Assembly (NCBI RefSeq): GCF_003992135.1
Contig: NZ_RQVN01000017.1
Span: 1 to 40,191, forward strand
Origin: Veillonella sp. VA142
GTDB lineage: Bacteria; Bacillota; Negativicutes; Veillonellales; Veillonellaceae
Direction: 5' to 3'
DNA: 40,191 nucleotides
Under the pieces are notes generated by a model. It searched no databases, was not told the origin of the DNA, and saw nothing but the letters and a program-made list of their open reading frames with translations. The translations under genes were made by a program, and so were the position numbers. Of this stretch, positions 28,943 to 37,333 are shown piece by piece. Position 1 is the stretch's first letter, and every line of letters begins with the position of its first letter.

Positions 28943-31337
28943 AGTCATAGATTTAGTCATGCGCCTTCAAGATGGCGTTACATCCGTGCTTTCAGGTATT
29001 AATGCACGGATGCAGAATACGGCAGTAGCAGCGAATAGTGCAGGTAGGCGTGTGCAAAAAGTGGGCGAAGGTATTACAGGCATTGGGGATAAGCTAATGC
29101 CTGTAAGTGCGGCTATTGTTGGCGCTGGAGCTGCTGCAGTTCATGCATTTGTAGGCTTTGATAGCGCAGTTACATCTGCAGGAGCAAAAGCAGGTGCTAC
29201 CGCAGAAGAAGTAGTGAAATTGCGTGAAGTTGCCAAAGGCTTAGGCGCTGACTTTCCAATTAGTGCCACAGAGGCAGCCGTTGCGATGGACGGATTAGCC
29301 GCTAGTGGCATGAATGCCAATCAAATTATGGGCACATTACCATCTATCGTAGAGGCATCTGTAGCTTCAGGAGAATCGCTAGAAACTACATCAAATGTTG
29401 TAGCAGGCGCCTTAAATACATGGGGACTTATGACTGGAAATGTAGCGGAAAACTCACAACGTATGGCTGATGTAATCCAAATGGCGGCGAACAAGTCGAA
29501 ACTTGGAATGGCAGACTTTGGTATTGCTATTCAATATGCAGGTGCTCCAGCAGCTGCACTAGGAGTACAAGTAGAAGAACTCGCAACATCTATGGCCATT
29601 ATGTCTAATAGTAACATTGAGGCAAGCACCAGTGGTCGTGCATTACGAATGATGTTAAGCCGTTTAGTGGACCCGCCAAAAGAAGCACGTGAAGCATTAG
29701 CCAAACTTGGGGTAAGTGCAGTGGATAGCAGTGGCAAGTTTATTGGATTAGGCAATGTGTATGATCAATTGCGATCTAAAATGCAAGGGTTAACAGAGGC
29801 AGAAAAGTTCAAATTAGCTGGTGATATTGCTGGTACAGAATCAACATCTGCATTATTGGCAGTGCTTAATACATCGACTGATGAGTATAATCAAATGCGT
29901 GAAGCGATGGATTCAGCAAGTGGTTCATCAAAACGGCAGTCGGATTTGATGAAACAAACGTTGCTAGGAACATTTAAGGACCTAGCAAGTAAAGTAGAAG
30001 CATTAGGAATTGCATTTGCAGAGGTATTACAGCCTAAAATTAAGAGCGTAGCCAATACATTGGGAGAATTAGCTACCTGGTTCAAAGGATTAAATCCAAC
30101 AGTAAAAGATATGATAGTAAATATTGGATTAAGTGTTGTAGGGTTTACAGCGCTTACGAAAATATTAGGACCCGCAGTAAGTGGTGTAGGAAGTCTAATG
30201 CGTGTGTATGCAGATATTGGCAAGGTGTTAGCGGGTTCACCGATTCAAAACAAATTGTTAGAGGCATCCATTCACGGTATAACTAAGGCGTATAACCTAT
30301 TAGGCTTAGTAGCTGGAAGGGTGATTCCATGGATTGCTAGAATGTTACCAATGGCATTCACAGGACCCGTAGGGTTGGCAGTGGGTGCCATTGCATTAAT
30401 TGGTATAGCAATTTGGAAGAATTGGGACACAGTAAGACCAGTGTTAGAATCGTTCGGTCGAGGATTCATGGGATTAGCTAGATACATTGGAGATTTAGTC
30501 GCTAAAATATGGACACACCTACAACCATTCGTCACCAAACTTGCTGAAACGTTTGGAAAAGGCATAGACCGACTTATGGCATCGTTCCAACGTCTTGGGA
30601 AAGCGTTATCACCTGTATTAGATTTCATTATGTACACAGTAGGGGCTATTGCTGCTGTAATTATAGGTGGACCATTAGCCGTTGCCATTGGTCACTTAGT
30701 GATAGGCTTTACTATTGCAGTATCAGCGATTGAAGGTATACTTACAGGGTTAGTGGTTGCCATTACAGGCATTATAGACGGAATTTCACAAATATTGAGT
30801 GGAATCATAGACTTTATCACAGGAGTTTTTACTGGTAATTGGGCATTAGCATGGAGCGGAGTTGTAGGTGTATTTTCAGGAATTATTACAGGAATCACAG
30901 GTATTTTAGATGGAGTGATTGAAGGAATTAGAGCCTCTATCAATAGCTTAATTTCATCTATCAACGGCATTTCATTCACAACACCAAATTGGGTTCCTGG
31001 AATTGGTGGAAAATCATTTGGACCACTGAATATTCCGCTACTTTACAGTGGTACAGATAATTGGGGCGGCGGTCCTGCTATGGTACATGACCGTGGAGCC
31101 GAGATTATCAACTTACCTAGTGGCTCACAAGTGATTCCGCATGCACAATCATTACGCAGTGCGTATGATCAGGGGAAACGAAGTGGAAATGGTGGAGGTG
31201 GATTACAACTCACCATTCAAAACTTGAATGTACGAAACGATGGTAAAAGTGTAGAAGAATTGGCAAAAGAAATTATGGAGCATATCCATTATGAAATGTC
31301 GATTCGGTCTATTAATAAAATGGAAGGAGCCGTATAA
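28935..31337 (+). CDS. Tape measure protein
   Basis: 800 residues. 'FDSAVTSAGAKAGATAEEVV', 'FPISATEAAVAMDGLAASGM' and 'GRALRMMLSRLVDPPKEARE' mark a TP901-1-type tape measure core. Hydrophobic Gly/Ile-rich repeats lie at about 560-680 and a C-terminal 'LLYSGTDNWGGGPAMVHDRG' follows. Its length sets tail length, roughly 110-120 nm by the usual 1.5 angstrom per residue rule. Confidence 0.95.
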   Translation: MSKVIDLVMRLQDGVTSVLSGINARMQNTAVAANSAGRRVQKVGEGITGIGDKLMPVSAAIVGAGAAAVHAFVGFDSAVTSAGAKAGATAEEVVKLREVAKGLGADFPISATEAAVAMDGLAASGMNANQIMGTLPSIVEASVASGESLETTSNVVAGALNTWGLMTGNVAENSQRMADVIQMAANKSKLGMADFGIAIQYAGAPAAALGVQVEELATSMAIMSNSNIEASTSGRALRMMLSRLVDPPKEAREALAKLGVSAVDSSGKFIGLGNVYDQLRSKMQGLTEAEKFKLAGDIAGTESTSALLAVLNTSTDEYNQMREAMDSASGSSKRQSDLMKQTLLGTFKDLASKVEALGIAFAEVLQPKIKSVANTLGELATWFKGLNPTVKDMIVNIGLSVVGFTALTKILGPAVSGVGSLMRVYADIGKVLAGSPIQNKLLEASIHGITKAYNLLGLVAGRVIPWIARMLPMAFTGPVGLAVGAIALIGIAIWKNWDTVRPVLESFGRGFMGLARYIGDLVAKIWTHLQPFVTKLAETFGKGIDRLMASFQRLGKALSPVLDFIMYTVGAIAAVIIGGPLAVAIGHLVIGFTIAVSAIEGILTGLVVAITGIIDGISQILSGIIDFITGVFTGNWALAWSGVVGVFSGIITGITGILDGVIEGIRASINSLISSINGISFTTPNWVPGIGGKSFGPLNIPLLYSGTDNWGGGPAMVHDRGAEIINLPSGSQVIPHAQSLRSAYDQGKRSGNGGGGLQLTIQNLNVRNDGKSVEELAKEIMEHIHYEMSIRSINKMEGAV

Positions 31338-32056
31338 TGTCATTTTTTGATACAGTCCTATCATTTTTTGGTGGAAAAGAACTCCCACAAGGTTGTACGT
31401 TCACTCTATCATGTGCAGGTGAAAAGGTAGTCATGCCAGTGACACCCGAATCATTTAAAGCAGGCATTACATACAAGAATAGCACAATAGAAATCAATGC
31501 TATTGGTGAAATCAATATGATAGGTAATAGAGGCCTTGAGGTTATTTCATTTGATGGTTTTTTTCCTGCGCAAAAGTACGAATGGTCAGAAACAAATGAT
31601 ACGATGCCTTACAATTTAGTGAGGAAAATTAAACGATTTGCAACGATGAAAAAGCCGTGTAAGATAATTATTTCTAACACGGCTATTTCCATGCCATGCA
31701 CAATAGAATCGTTTAATTATGATGAGCATGACGGCACAAGTGATGTGTACTATAGTATTTCATTGAAAGAATACCGATACGTACGACCTACATCCGAAGT
31801 AAAGAATGGCACAACAGGTTTGTACAGCCGAATAGCAGAAGCTTCAGAAGAAAAAGAGATGATTGCTTATGAAGGAAATCACTTACTTGATACAGCAAAT
31901 AAAATGGTATCAAAAGTAATGCCAATTGCAGAACAAGGACAGAAGGCCATTAAAGCATATAAATCCATGGTAAAAAGTGGAGTAAACCCAATCAATGCTA
32001 CCATAAAAGTTAGTAAAAGAAGTGTAATAATTAAAGAAAGGGTAATATCATTATGA
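31337..32056 (+). CDS. Baseplate/tail protein (XkdP-like)
   Basis: 239 residues. 'EKVVMPVTPESFKAGITYKN', 'INAIGEINMIGNRGLEVISF' and 'SDVYYSISLKEYRYVRP' fit the XkdP family that joins the tube tip to the baseplate hub. Many relatives end in LysM; here the C-terminus is a basic helical tail ('MVKSGVNPINATIKVSKR') without a clear LysM. Overlaps tape-measure stop and XkdQ start. Confidence 0.85.
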   Translation: MSFFDTVLSFFGGKELPQGCTFTLSCAGEKVVMPVTPESFKAGITYKNSTIEINAIGEINMIGNRGLEVISFDGFFPAQKYEWSETNDTMPYNLVRKIKRFATMKKPCKIIISNTAISMPCTIESFNYDEHDGTSDVYYSISLKEYRYVRPTSEVKNGTTGLYSRIAEASEEKEMIAYEGNHLLDTANKMVSKVMPIAEQGQKAIKAYKSMVKSGVNPINATIKVSKRSVIIKERVISL

Positions 32057-33048
32057 ATACCTTAATTGAGCACGTTACATATGATGGCCACAGGCATGAT
32101 ATGACACATTTGGTAGAGTCTTTCACCTGGTCGGGAAGTCAAGAGGAAGCGGCACGAAAAGTTGAATTGACCTATGCATATAATCCTAAAGATTTGAGTT
32201 TCTACAATCATCAAATCGAATTAGGAGATACGATTGCCATTACAATTGATGACCATAAAATATTTGAAGGCAGAATATTTTTTAGGAAACGAGACAGTAA
32301 TGCATTTACTATGTCCATCACTGCATATGATCCTATGATTTATTTAGCCAAGTCGAAGGTATATTTAGTATTCAACCAGGTAAAAGCAATCGATGCATTT
32401 AGACGATTATCTGCAGAAGTAGGGATTCCATTTAAAGCTTTACCAAATATAGGGACAGTCGTTAATTTTGTAGCAGATGGAAAAAGCTGCACAGAAGTCA
32501 TGAAAACGTTATATGAAAATATAAAGGCAGATACAAAAAAGGAATATATGGCAGTGCACTTACTAGACGGAATCCACCTAGTCGAAAAAGGAACGTTGAT
32601 AGATGGTTTTATTGCTAGTGATTCATACAACGTCATAAACTCATCTCATTCAGAATCAATTGAAGATATAGTGAATCGTGTAAAAACTGTAAATGAATCT
32701 GGGAATGTAATATCTACAGACAGTGATGAGGAATCCATTGAAAGATATGGGATATTCCAAGATATTTACAAGAATCAGCCAAAACCAAAAGGAAGTACAG
32801 TTAGTAATATTTCTATGGCCAAGGCCAAACCCAAGGGGGTCAAGAACGATTCTAGCATATCAGCCATAGGAAATATTCAATGCATTTCTGGGTATTCTAT
32901 TAAGGTAGAAGAAGAACAGTTGCAAGGAAAATTCTACATTAAAAGCGATACACATAGATTCCAAGGAAATGTACATACAATGGATTTGACCTTAGAATAT
33001 ATGGAAGAACAAGGAGGTGGAAATACAAATGGCGAGCAAAAACAATGA
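32053..33048 (+). CDS. Baseplate hub protein (XkdQ-like)
   Basis: 331 residues. 'FTWSGSQEEAARKVELTYAY', 'LGDTIAITIDDHKIFEGRIF' and 'ITAYDPMIYLAKSKVYLVF' match XkdQ/gpD-type hubs that trimerise at the tail tip. Coupled by ATGA to XkdP-like. A chance CCAAGGGGG at 32831 resembles the shufflon core but lacks its left half. Confidence 0.9.
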   Translation: MNTLIEHVTYDGHRHDMTHLVESFTWSGSQEEAARKVELTYAYNPKDLSFYNHQIELGDTIAITIDDHKIFEGRIFFRKRDSNAFTMSITAYDPMIYLAKSKVYLVFNQVKAIDAFRRLSAEVGIPFKALPNIGTVVNFVADGKSCTEVMKTLYENIKADTKKEYMAVHLLDGIHLVEKGTLIDGFIASDSYNVINSSHSESIEDIVNRVKTVNESGNVISTDSDEESIERYGIFQDIYKNQPKPKGSTVSNISMAKAKPKGVKNDSSISAIGNIQCISGYSIKVEEEQLQGKFYIKSDTHRFQGNVHTMDLTLEYMEEQGGGNTNGEQKQ

Positions 33049-33466
33049 TCCCTATTTAGGAGTAATTGACTTGATGCACAATATTGGAGGCACAGCAGGA
33101 AGGCAAGCTATGCCAGGAATAGGAACAATTGTATCACCACCACCTAACTTAGTTGTTGCTTATAATGGAATGGAATTGAATAAGTCGTTCTTATGGGTAG
33201 ATGAGTATTGGTTGCAAGGTCATTATAGAGAGTCTAAAGGGCATATCATAAGCGAAACACAACCACGTGCAGGTGGAGTAGGTGCTGCTGAATACCAAAG
33301 CCACACGCATGATATTCATAATGATTATACGAAAACAAGGATTATGACTGATACATGGCATGAAGGTGATAAGGTTATGCTAATCCCAATTGTAGGAGAT
33401 GATAACTCTACAGCAGAACAATACTTTGTATATGGTAAATGCAGGAGGTTAGATGGCAATGGCTAA
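33029..33466 (+). CDS. Baseplate protein (XkdR-like, DUF2577)
   Basis: 145 residues started at MASKNNDPYLG behind AAGGAGGTGG. 'MPGIGTIVSPPPNLVVAYNG' and 'DTWHEGDKVMLIPIVGDDNS' are DUF2577 landmarks. Fixed place between XkdQ and XkdS in PBSX-type tails. Confidence 0.88.
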   Translation: MASKNNDPYLGVIDLMHNIGGTAGRQAMPGIGTIVSPPPNLVVAYNGMELNKSFLWVDEYWLQGHYRESKGHIISETQPRAGGVGAAEYQSHTHDIHNDYTKTRIMTDTWHEGDKVMLIPIVGDDNSTAEQYFVYGKCRRLDGNG

Positions 33467-33890
33467 TCCATTTATTAAAGGTGGCACAATTGCTGCGGCA
33501 GACATTCAACGAAACTTACCGTTATGCACGGAATATGCTTGGGACTTCACTAGAGATAATTTCATCTACGGGAAAGATAAGCAACCAAAAATTGTGACTG
33601 GTAACAAAGCCATTCAAATATGGGTGTGGAAAGTACTCCGTGTAGAGCGCTATCGATTTAGGGCGTATTTTGATGACTATGGTATTGAGTTAGAACGATT
33701 CATAGGGAAAGTTACGAACGATTCAATTAGCCACTTTGACCTATTTGAATATGTTAAGGAAGCACTATTAGTGAATCCATATATTATCGAAGTAGAAGAA
33801 GTAGATTTCATACAAGAACATAAGCAAGTAGTATTGCATATTGGCCTACAAACCATATATGGACATACAACGATTGGAGTGGAGGTATAA
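33453..33890 (+). CDS. Baseplate wedge protein (XkdS-like, DUF2634/gp25)
   Basis: 145 residues. 'TEYAWDFTRDNFIYGKDKQP', 'NKAIQIWVWKVLRVERYRFR' and 'YVKEALLVNPYIIEVEEVDF' match XkdS, a gp25-like protein that starts sheath assembly on the baseplate. Ribosome site AGGAGG. Confidence 0.9.
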   Translation: MAMANPFIKGGTIAAADIQRNLPLCTEYAWDFTRDNFIYGKDKQPKIVTGNKAIQIWVWKVLRVERYRFRAYFDDYGIELERFIGKVTNDSISHFDLFEYVKEALLVNPYIIEVEEVDFIQEHKQVVLHIGLQTIYGHTTIGVEV

Positions 33891-34945
33891 TGTTTGAAAT
33901 ACAAACTAGACAAGATGTATTAAAAAGATTACTTCAAGATTTTAAAACAATTGATACAAATGGCATGTCAACGCATGAGGGAACATTCGCATTTGATACA
34001 TTAAGTGCCAATGCTGTAGAGTTTGAAAAGAGTTATGCAGAAATGCAATTAATACTGGATGCAGCATTTCCACAGACATCGTGGGGGCAGTATCTAACCA
34101 TGCATGCAGAAGCGCATGGGGTTATTCGGAAGAAAGCCACAAAGTCAAAAGTATTACTTAAGCTAACAGGCATTGAAGGAACGATAGTACCTATTGGTGT
34201 AACAGTCGCCACAGTGGAAGGAAAATTATTTAAAACTATAGAATTGGTAACCATTGGGAATACAGGCGATGTAACGGTGAAAGCAGAATCTGAAGGCATT
34301 GGGAAAGATAGTAATGTAAACGCCAATGCAATTACAGAGATTATTACAGCAGTAGATGGATTAAAATCAGTAATTAATGAACAAGAAAGCTACGATGGAT
34401 TCGATGAAGAAAGTGATAAGGATCTATTGCAACGCTTGTTATTTAAAGTACGACAACCAGCCACTAGTGGGAATGCGTACCATTACATGCAATGGGCACA
34501 ATCTGTAAATGGTGTAGGGCAAGTAAAAGTATTGCCATTATGGAATGGTGCTGGGACGGTGAAAGTGCTATTAGTGGATGTGAATAACGAATCAGCAAAT
34601 ACATCATTATTAGACAGAGTGAAAGCAGTCATTGCAAAAGAAGCGCCAATTGGGGCAACGGTAACAGTGGCAACACCTACAATTATGAATGTAAATATTT
34701 CATTTCGAGTAACAAAAGGAACTGCTAATCATGAAGCGGTCAAGCGGATACTAAATGAAGAGTTTAAACGCCAAACATTTAGTATGAACTACATATCCTA
34801 TGCGAATATTGGTAAAGCACTCTTAGCAAATATAGATACAGGAATTATTGATTATTCTGACTTACGAGTGAATGGTGGAACAACAAATATAAATATCACA
34901 GATGATCAACTCCCACGAGTGAATGAGGTGACAATCAATGGATGA
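33890..34945 (+). CDS. Baseplate J-like protein (XkdT-like)
   Basis: 351 residues. 'AEAHGVIRKKATKSKVLLKL', 'ESYDGFDEESDKDLLQRLLF' and 'QPATSGNAYHYMQWAQSVNG' are typical of gpJ/XkdT wedge proteins. Coupled to XkdS by one-base overlap and to XkdU by ATGGATGA overlap. Confidence 0.93.
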   Translation: MFEIQTRQDVLKRLLQDFKTIDTNGMSTHEGTFAFDTLSANAVEFEKSYAEMQLILDAAFPQTSWGQYLTMHAEAHGVIRKKATKSKVLLKLTGIEGTIVPIGVTVATVEGKLFKTIELVTIGNTGDVTVKAESEGIGKDSNVNANAITEIITAVDGLKSVINEQESYDGFDEESDKDLLQRLLFKVRQPATSGNAYHYMQWAQSVNGVGQVKVLPLWNGAGTVKVLLVDVNNESANTSLLDRVKAVIAKEAPIGATVTVATPTIMNVNISFRVTKGTANHEAVKRILNEEFKRQTFSMNYISYANIGKALLANIDTGIIDYSDLRVNGGTTNINITDDQLPRVNEVTING

Positions 34946-35561
34946 TTTTATTCGCTGGAAGACGGTAGACATACTTGAGTATCTACCGTTTTTTATTGCA
35001 AAAGATGAATTGTTCAAAACAACAAATGATGCGGACAGTCGGGAGCATGAACGTATTAGAGTACAGTTATTAGAAATATTAAGTCAACTTAATATACAGA
35101 ATGCGACAGATGGAATTAAACTGTGGGATACATTCGTAGGGATAGATACATCTGCAGATGGAATTGACGTGAGACGAGCAAGAATCATAGAACGGTTGAA
35201 TCACAATTCTACAAGCACAAAAGAATTTCTTGAATATATTGCAAATCAATATATTTCAGATGAGTCGGCAAAAATATCTTTATTCAATGAGCATTATGCG
35301 ATGGACCTTGAATTTAATAAGGAAATGTGTTTTGATTTAGCGAAAATGAAAGAAGCGATTGACACATACAAGCCAGCACACATTGCTTATAGAACAATTG
35401 AAGTATCAAGCTTATCACATGATATTCAAATAGGGATATTCCCATGCATCTCGGAAAATACATACATTGGATTTGATTCATCTCTTAGAAATGAATTGAT
35501 CTCGTTAGAAGTTAAAACGGTAAATGCAATAGCAATCACAGAAAATACAATTATTATTTAA
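34938..35561 (+). CDS. Baseplate protein (XkdU-like, YmfQ/DUF2313)
   Basis: 207 residues. 'DILEYLPFFIAKDELFKTTN', 'DTFVGIDTSADGIDVRRARI' and 'EFLEYIANQY' match XkdU/YmfQ, the last baseplate part before the fibres, which connects fibres to the baseplate. Confidence 0.88.
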   Translation: MDDFIRWKTVDILEYLPFFIAKDELFKTTNDADSREHERIRVQLLEILSQLNIQNATDGIKLWDTFVGIDTSADGIDVRRARIIERLNHNSTSTKEFLEYIANQYISDESAKISLFNEHYAMDLEFNKEMCFDLAKMKEAIDTYKPAHIAYRTIEVSSLSHDIQIGIFPCISENTYIGFDSSLRNELISLEVKTVNAIAITENTIII

Positions 35562-35571
35562 GGAGGTAATC

Positions 35572-36861
35572 ATGGCACAGTTTCCAGGGTTGCGACTCAC
35601 TCAGCAGGGCAACCAAATGATTATACGCTCTACAAGTGGTAGAGAAAGTGATCAATTAATTGTCACCAAAGCTATATTAGGCGATGGGAATTTGACAGCA
35701 TCCATTGAAGGAATGACAAATATTGTTAGCCCAAAATTGAATGTAAGTCTTACAAACATGTCAAATGGAGAAAATGGAACAAGAGTATTTAAATTTGAAT
35801 TTGACAACAAAACAGTGAATACTGGTTTTTATTGGCGGGAAGTTGGTGTGTATGCAAAAAATGGACAAAACGGGCAAGAAAAGCTAATTGCATATTCCAA
35901 TGCTAGCGGATTAACGTCATATATTCCAGATAAAAATAGCCCAATACCTATACAATCATTGCAAATTGCACTAGCAGTAGGTGATTCTACAAATGTAGCG
36001 GCTAAGATTGACTTAGGAGTATCTGTTTCACGGGCAGATGTTGAGACATTAATTAATACGCATAAAGCAGATATGACGGCGCATGGATTAGACAAATACG
36101 CAGGTGGTGCCATAATTCCAAATAACATTAGTAACTGGAACGATTTAACCAAACCAGGCATCTACGAATGTAATGCAAATGTTATGGGGTGGGCGAACGC
36201 ACCTTCGTCGGATAAAATCTATAGCTATGGACAAATCCACGTGACTAAAACTGATGGTAATGTAATCACACAGACATTTTACTCATATGGCCAAGGTAAG
36301 GCAATTAAGCAAGCCAGCCGTACGTTCTACAACACATGGGGATCTTGGCAATATTTTGGCGATTGGGATAATGTAATTACAGCAATTGCAAAGCACGATG
36401 AAGGCATCAACGTGACCAAAGGCGATGTAACAGAACTCATTACGTTAATCACTAACAACAAGGTTGACACAAACACAGCATTAGCCCCTACACTAGCAGT
36501 TGTTAAGGCGCTTATTGGTGATGTAAATGTGGATGTAACAAACCTCTTGAAGTCGAAGGGAGTCAGATATGATTTCTCCAACGAAAACGCCTGGTATATA
36601 TGCTTTGGTGAGGCATTCGGCGGTTTAATTATCCAAGGGGGAAAATTCATTCCTGAAACTGCAATTATCTCGTATTCCATCCGTTTCAACAAAGTATTAG
36701 CCGTGATTCCTATGATGCTAGATGAGCCAACGGCATGGCACGAAATGATGGTGCGGCCAAAGTCTATCACAACAAGCAATTTTAAGATTATAAGCGGAAG
36801 TGATAACACTAATTACCCTAAATCTCGCAATAATGGTTGCTGGATTGCGATAGGAATTTAA
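35572..36861 (+). CDS. Tail fibre, expressed version with switchable C-terminus
   Basis: 429 residues. Residues 1-150 are a tail-collar/DUF3751-like attachment domain ('GLRLTQQGNQMIIRSTSGRE', 'TGFYWREVGVYAKN'). Residues ~180-265 carry a pyocin-knob-like repeat ('NNISNWNDLTKPGIYECNAN', 'TFYNTWGSWQYF'). The last 75 residues start at Gln-Gly-Gly and form a gp53-like receptor-binding tip ending 'NGCWIAIGI'. A 19-bp crossover site sits exactly at the constant/variable junction (codon 355). Two other tips lie inverted downstream. Recognition of the host surface should therefore be phase-variable. Confidence 0.9.
   Translation: MAQFPGLRLTQQGNQMIIRSTSGRESDQLIVTKAILGDGNLTASIEGMTNIVSPKLNVSLTNMSNGENGTRVFKFEFDNKTVNTGFYWREVGVYAKNGQNGQEKLIAYSNASGLTSYIPDKNSPIPIQSLQIALAVGDSTNVAAKIDLGVSVSRADVETLINTHKADMTAHGLDKYAGGAIIPNNISNWNDLTKPGIYECNANVMGWANAPSSDKIYSYGQIHVTKTDGNVITQTFYSYGQGKAIKQASRTFYNTWGSWQYFGDWDNVITAIAKHDEGINVTKGDVTELITLITNNKVDTNTALAPTLAVVKALIGDVNVDVTNLLKSKGVRYDFSNENAWYICFGEAFGGLIIQGGKFIPETAIISYSIRFNKVLAVIPMMLDEPTAWHEMMVRPKSITTSNFKIISGSDNTNYPKSRNNGCWIAIGI
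36625..36643 (+). repeat. Shufflon crossover site A (in the fibre gene)
   Basis: TTAATTATCCAAGGGGGAA. It fits the consensus TTAAnTnnCCAAGGGGGAA shared with sites B and C but is in the opposite orientation. In frame it reads ATC-CAA-GGG-GGA (I-Q-G-G). With B it also shares the next two bases (AA). Confidence 0.85.
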
Positions 36862-37058
36862 CTTCCGTAAGCTAGCCATGTAGTTAGATAATTTCTATTG
36901 TCGTGGGAATACATGGTGAAATTTGTTAATGTGGTATTTTTATAACTTGGAGCATTAACGCCCCAACCTTTTGTTAATTGTATACCTAAAATTTTATGAG
37001 AGAATGCAATAGGAAATGTTACTACATCATCGTTTCTTTCTTGGCGTTTTCCCCCTTG
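36858..37058 (-). CDS. Silent tail-fibre tip cassette B (66 codons, no start)
   Basis: Read on the minus strand from site B in the same phase (CAA-GGG-GGA) it gives QGGKRQERNDDVVTFPIAFS and continues with 'HKILGIQLTKGWGVNAP' to 'WLAYGS' and TAA. The pattern 'FPIAF...' is typical of gp53-like fibre tips and parallels the expressed tip. It has no start codon or ribosome site of its own. Its stop codon overlaps the stop of the expressed gene on the other strand (36858-36860 versus 36859-36861). Inversion between A and B would produce a 420-residue fibre. Confidence 0.85.
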   Translation of the reverse strand, partial: QGGKRQERNDDVVTFPIAFSHKILGIQLTKGWGVNAPSYKNTTLTNFTMYSHDNRNYLTTWLAYGS

Positions 37059-37067
37059 GGCAGTTAA
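37049..37067 (-). repeat. Shufflon crossover site B
   Basis: Minus strand TTAACTGCCCAAGGGGGAA. Inverted relative to site A, 405 bases apart. It includes the stop codon of cassette C (TTAA). Confidence 0.85.
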
Positions 37068-37324
37068 ATTCCTATTGATAGAACAGCTAATTTAAATCCC
37101 CGATAACTCCAATCCCAATCGGTGTAGCAATGAAAAGCAAGTTGTGATAGGGTGGATTTGCTTGGGGAATGGTTGAGATTAATATATGTATATCCACTAT
37201 CTAAATTAGTTTCAACCGATCCAATTGCTACCAAGCATTTTGATTTGTATGCAATAGGCAGTGTAAATTTATATTCTTTACCCGCTTGATTATCAGCGAA
37301 TGTAGATGATTGCATTCCCCCTTG
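37064..37324 (-). CDS. Silent tail-fibre tip cassette C (86 codons, no start)
   Basis: From site C in the same phase: QGGMQSSTFADNQAGKEYKF, then 'TLPIAYKSKCLVAIGSVETN', ending 'GFKLAVLSIGI' and TAA. The ending I-G-I and the '(L/F)PIA(Y/F)' strand show that it is homologous to the other two tips, though the surface segments differ. It has no start. The same frame runs open upstream across the recombinase gene only by chance. Inversion between A and C would create a 440-residue fibre. Confidence 0.85.
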   Translation of the reverse strand, partial: QGGMQSSTFADNQAGKEYKFTLPIAYKSKCLVAIGSVETNLDSGYTYINLNHSPSKSTLSQLAFHCYTDWDWSYRGFKLAVLSIGI

Positions 37325-37333
37325 GTCATTTAA
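37315..37333 (-). repeat. Shufflon crossover site C, at the recombinase stop codon
   Basis: Minus strand TTAAATGACCAAGGGGGAA. The recombinase stop TGA lies inside the site, so the recombinase gene ends exactly where the shuffled DNA begins. Direct repeat of site B, inverted repeat of site A. Confidence 0.85.

Noticed and set aside
32831-32839. CCAAGGGGG inside the baseplate hub gene, as a fourth shufflon site
   Set aside because: It lacks the TTAAnT left half and the final AA, and it lies in a conserved coding region with no cassette nearby.
35572-37324. Diversity-generating retroelement as source of fibre variation
   Set aside because: No reverse transcriptase or template/variable repeat pair is present. 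The variation is by cassette inversion, with whole tips differing.
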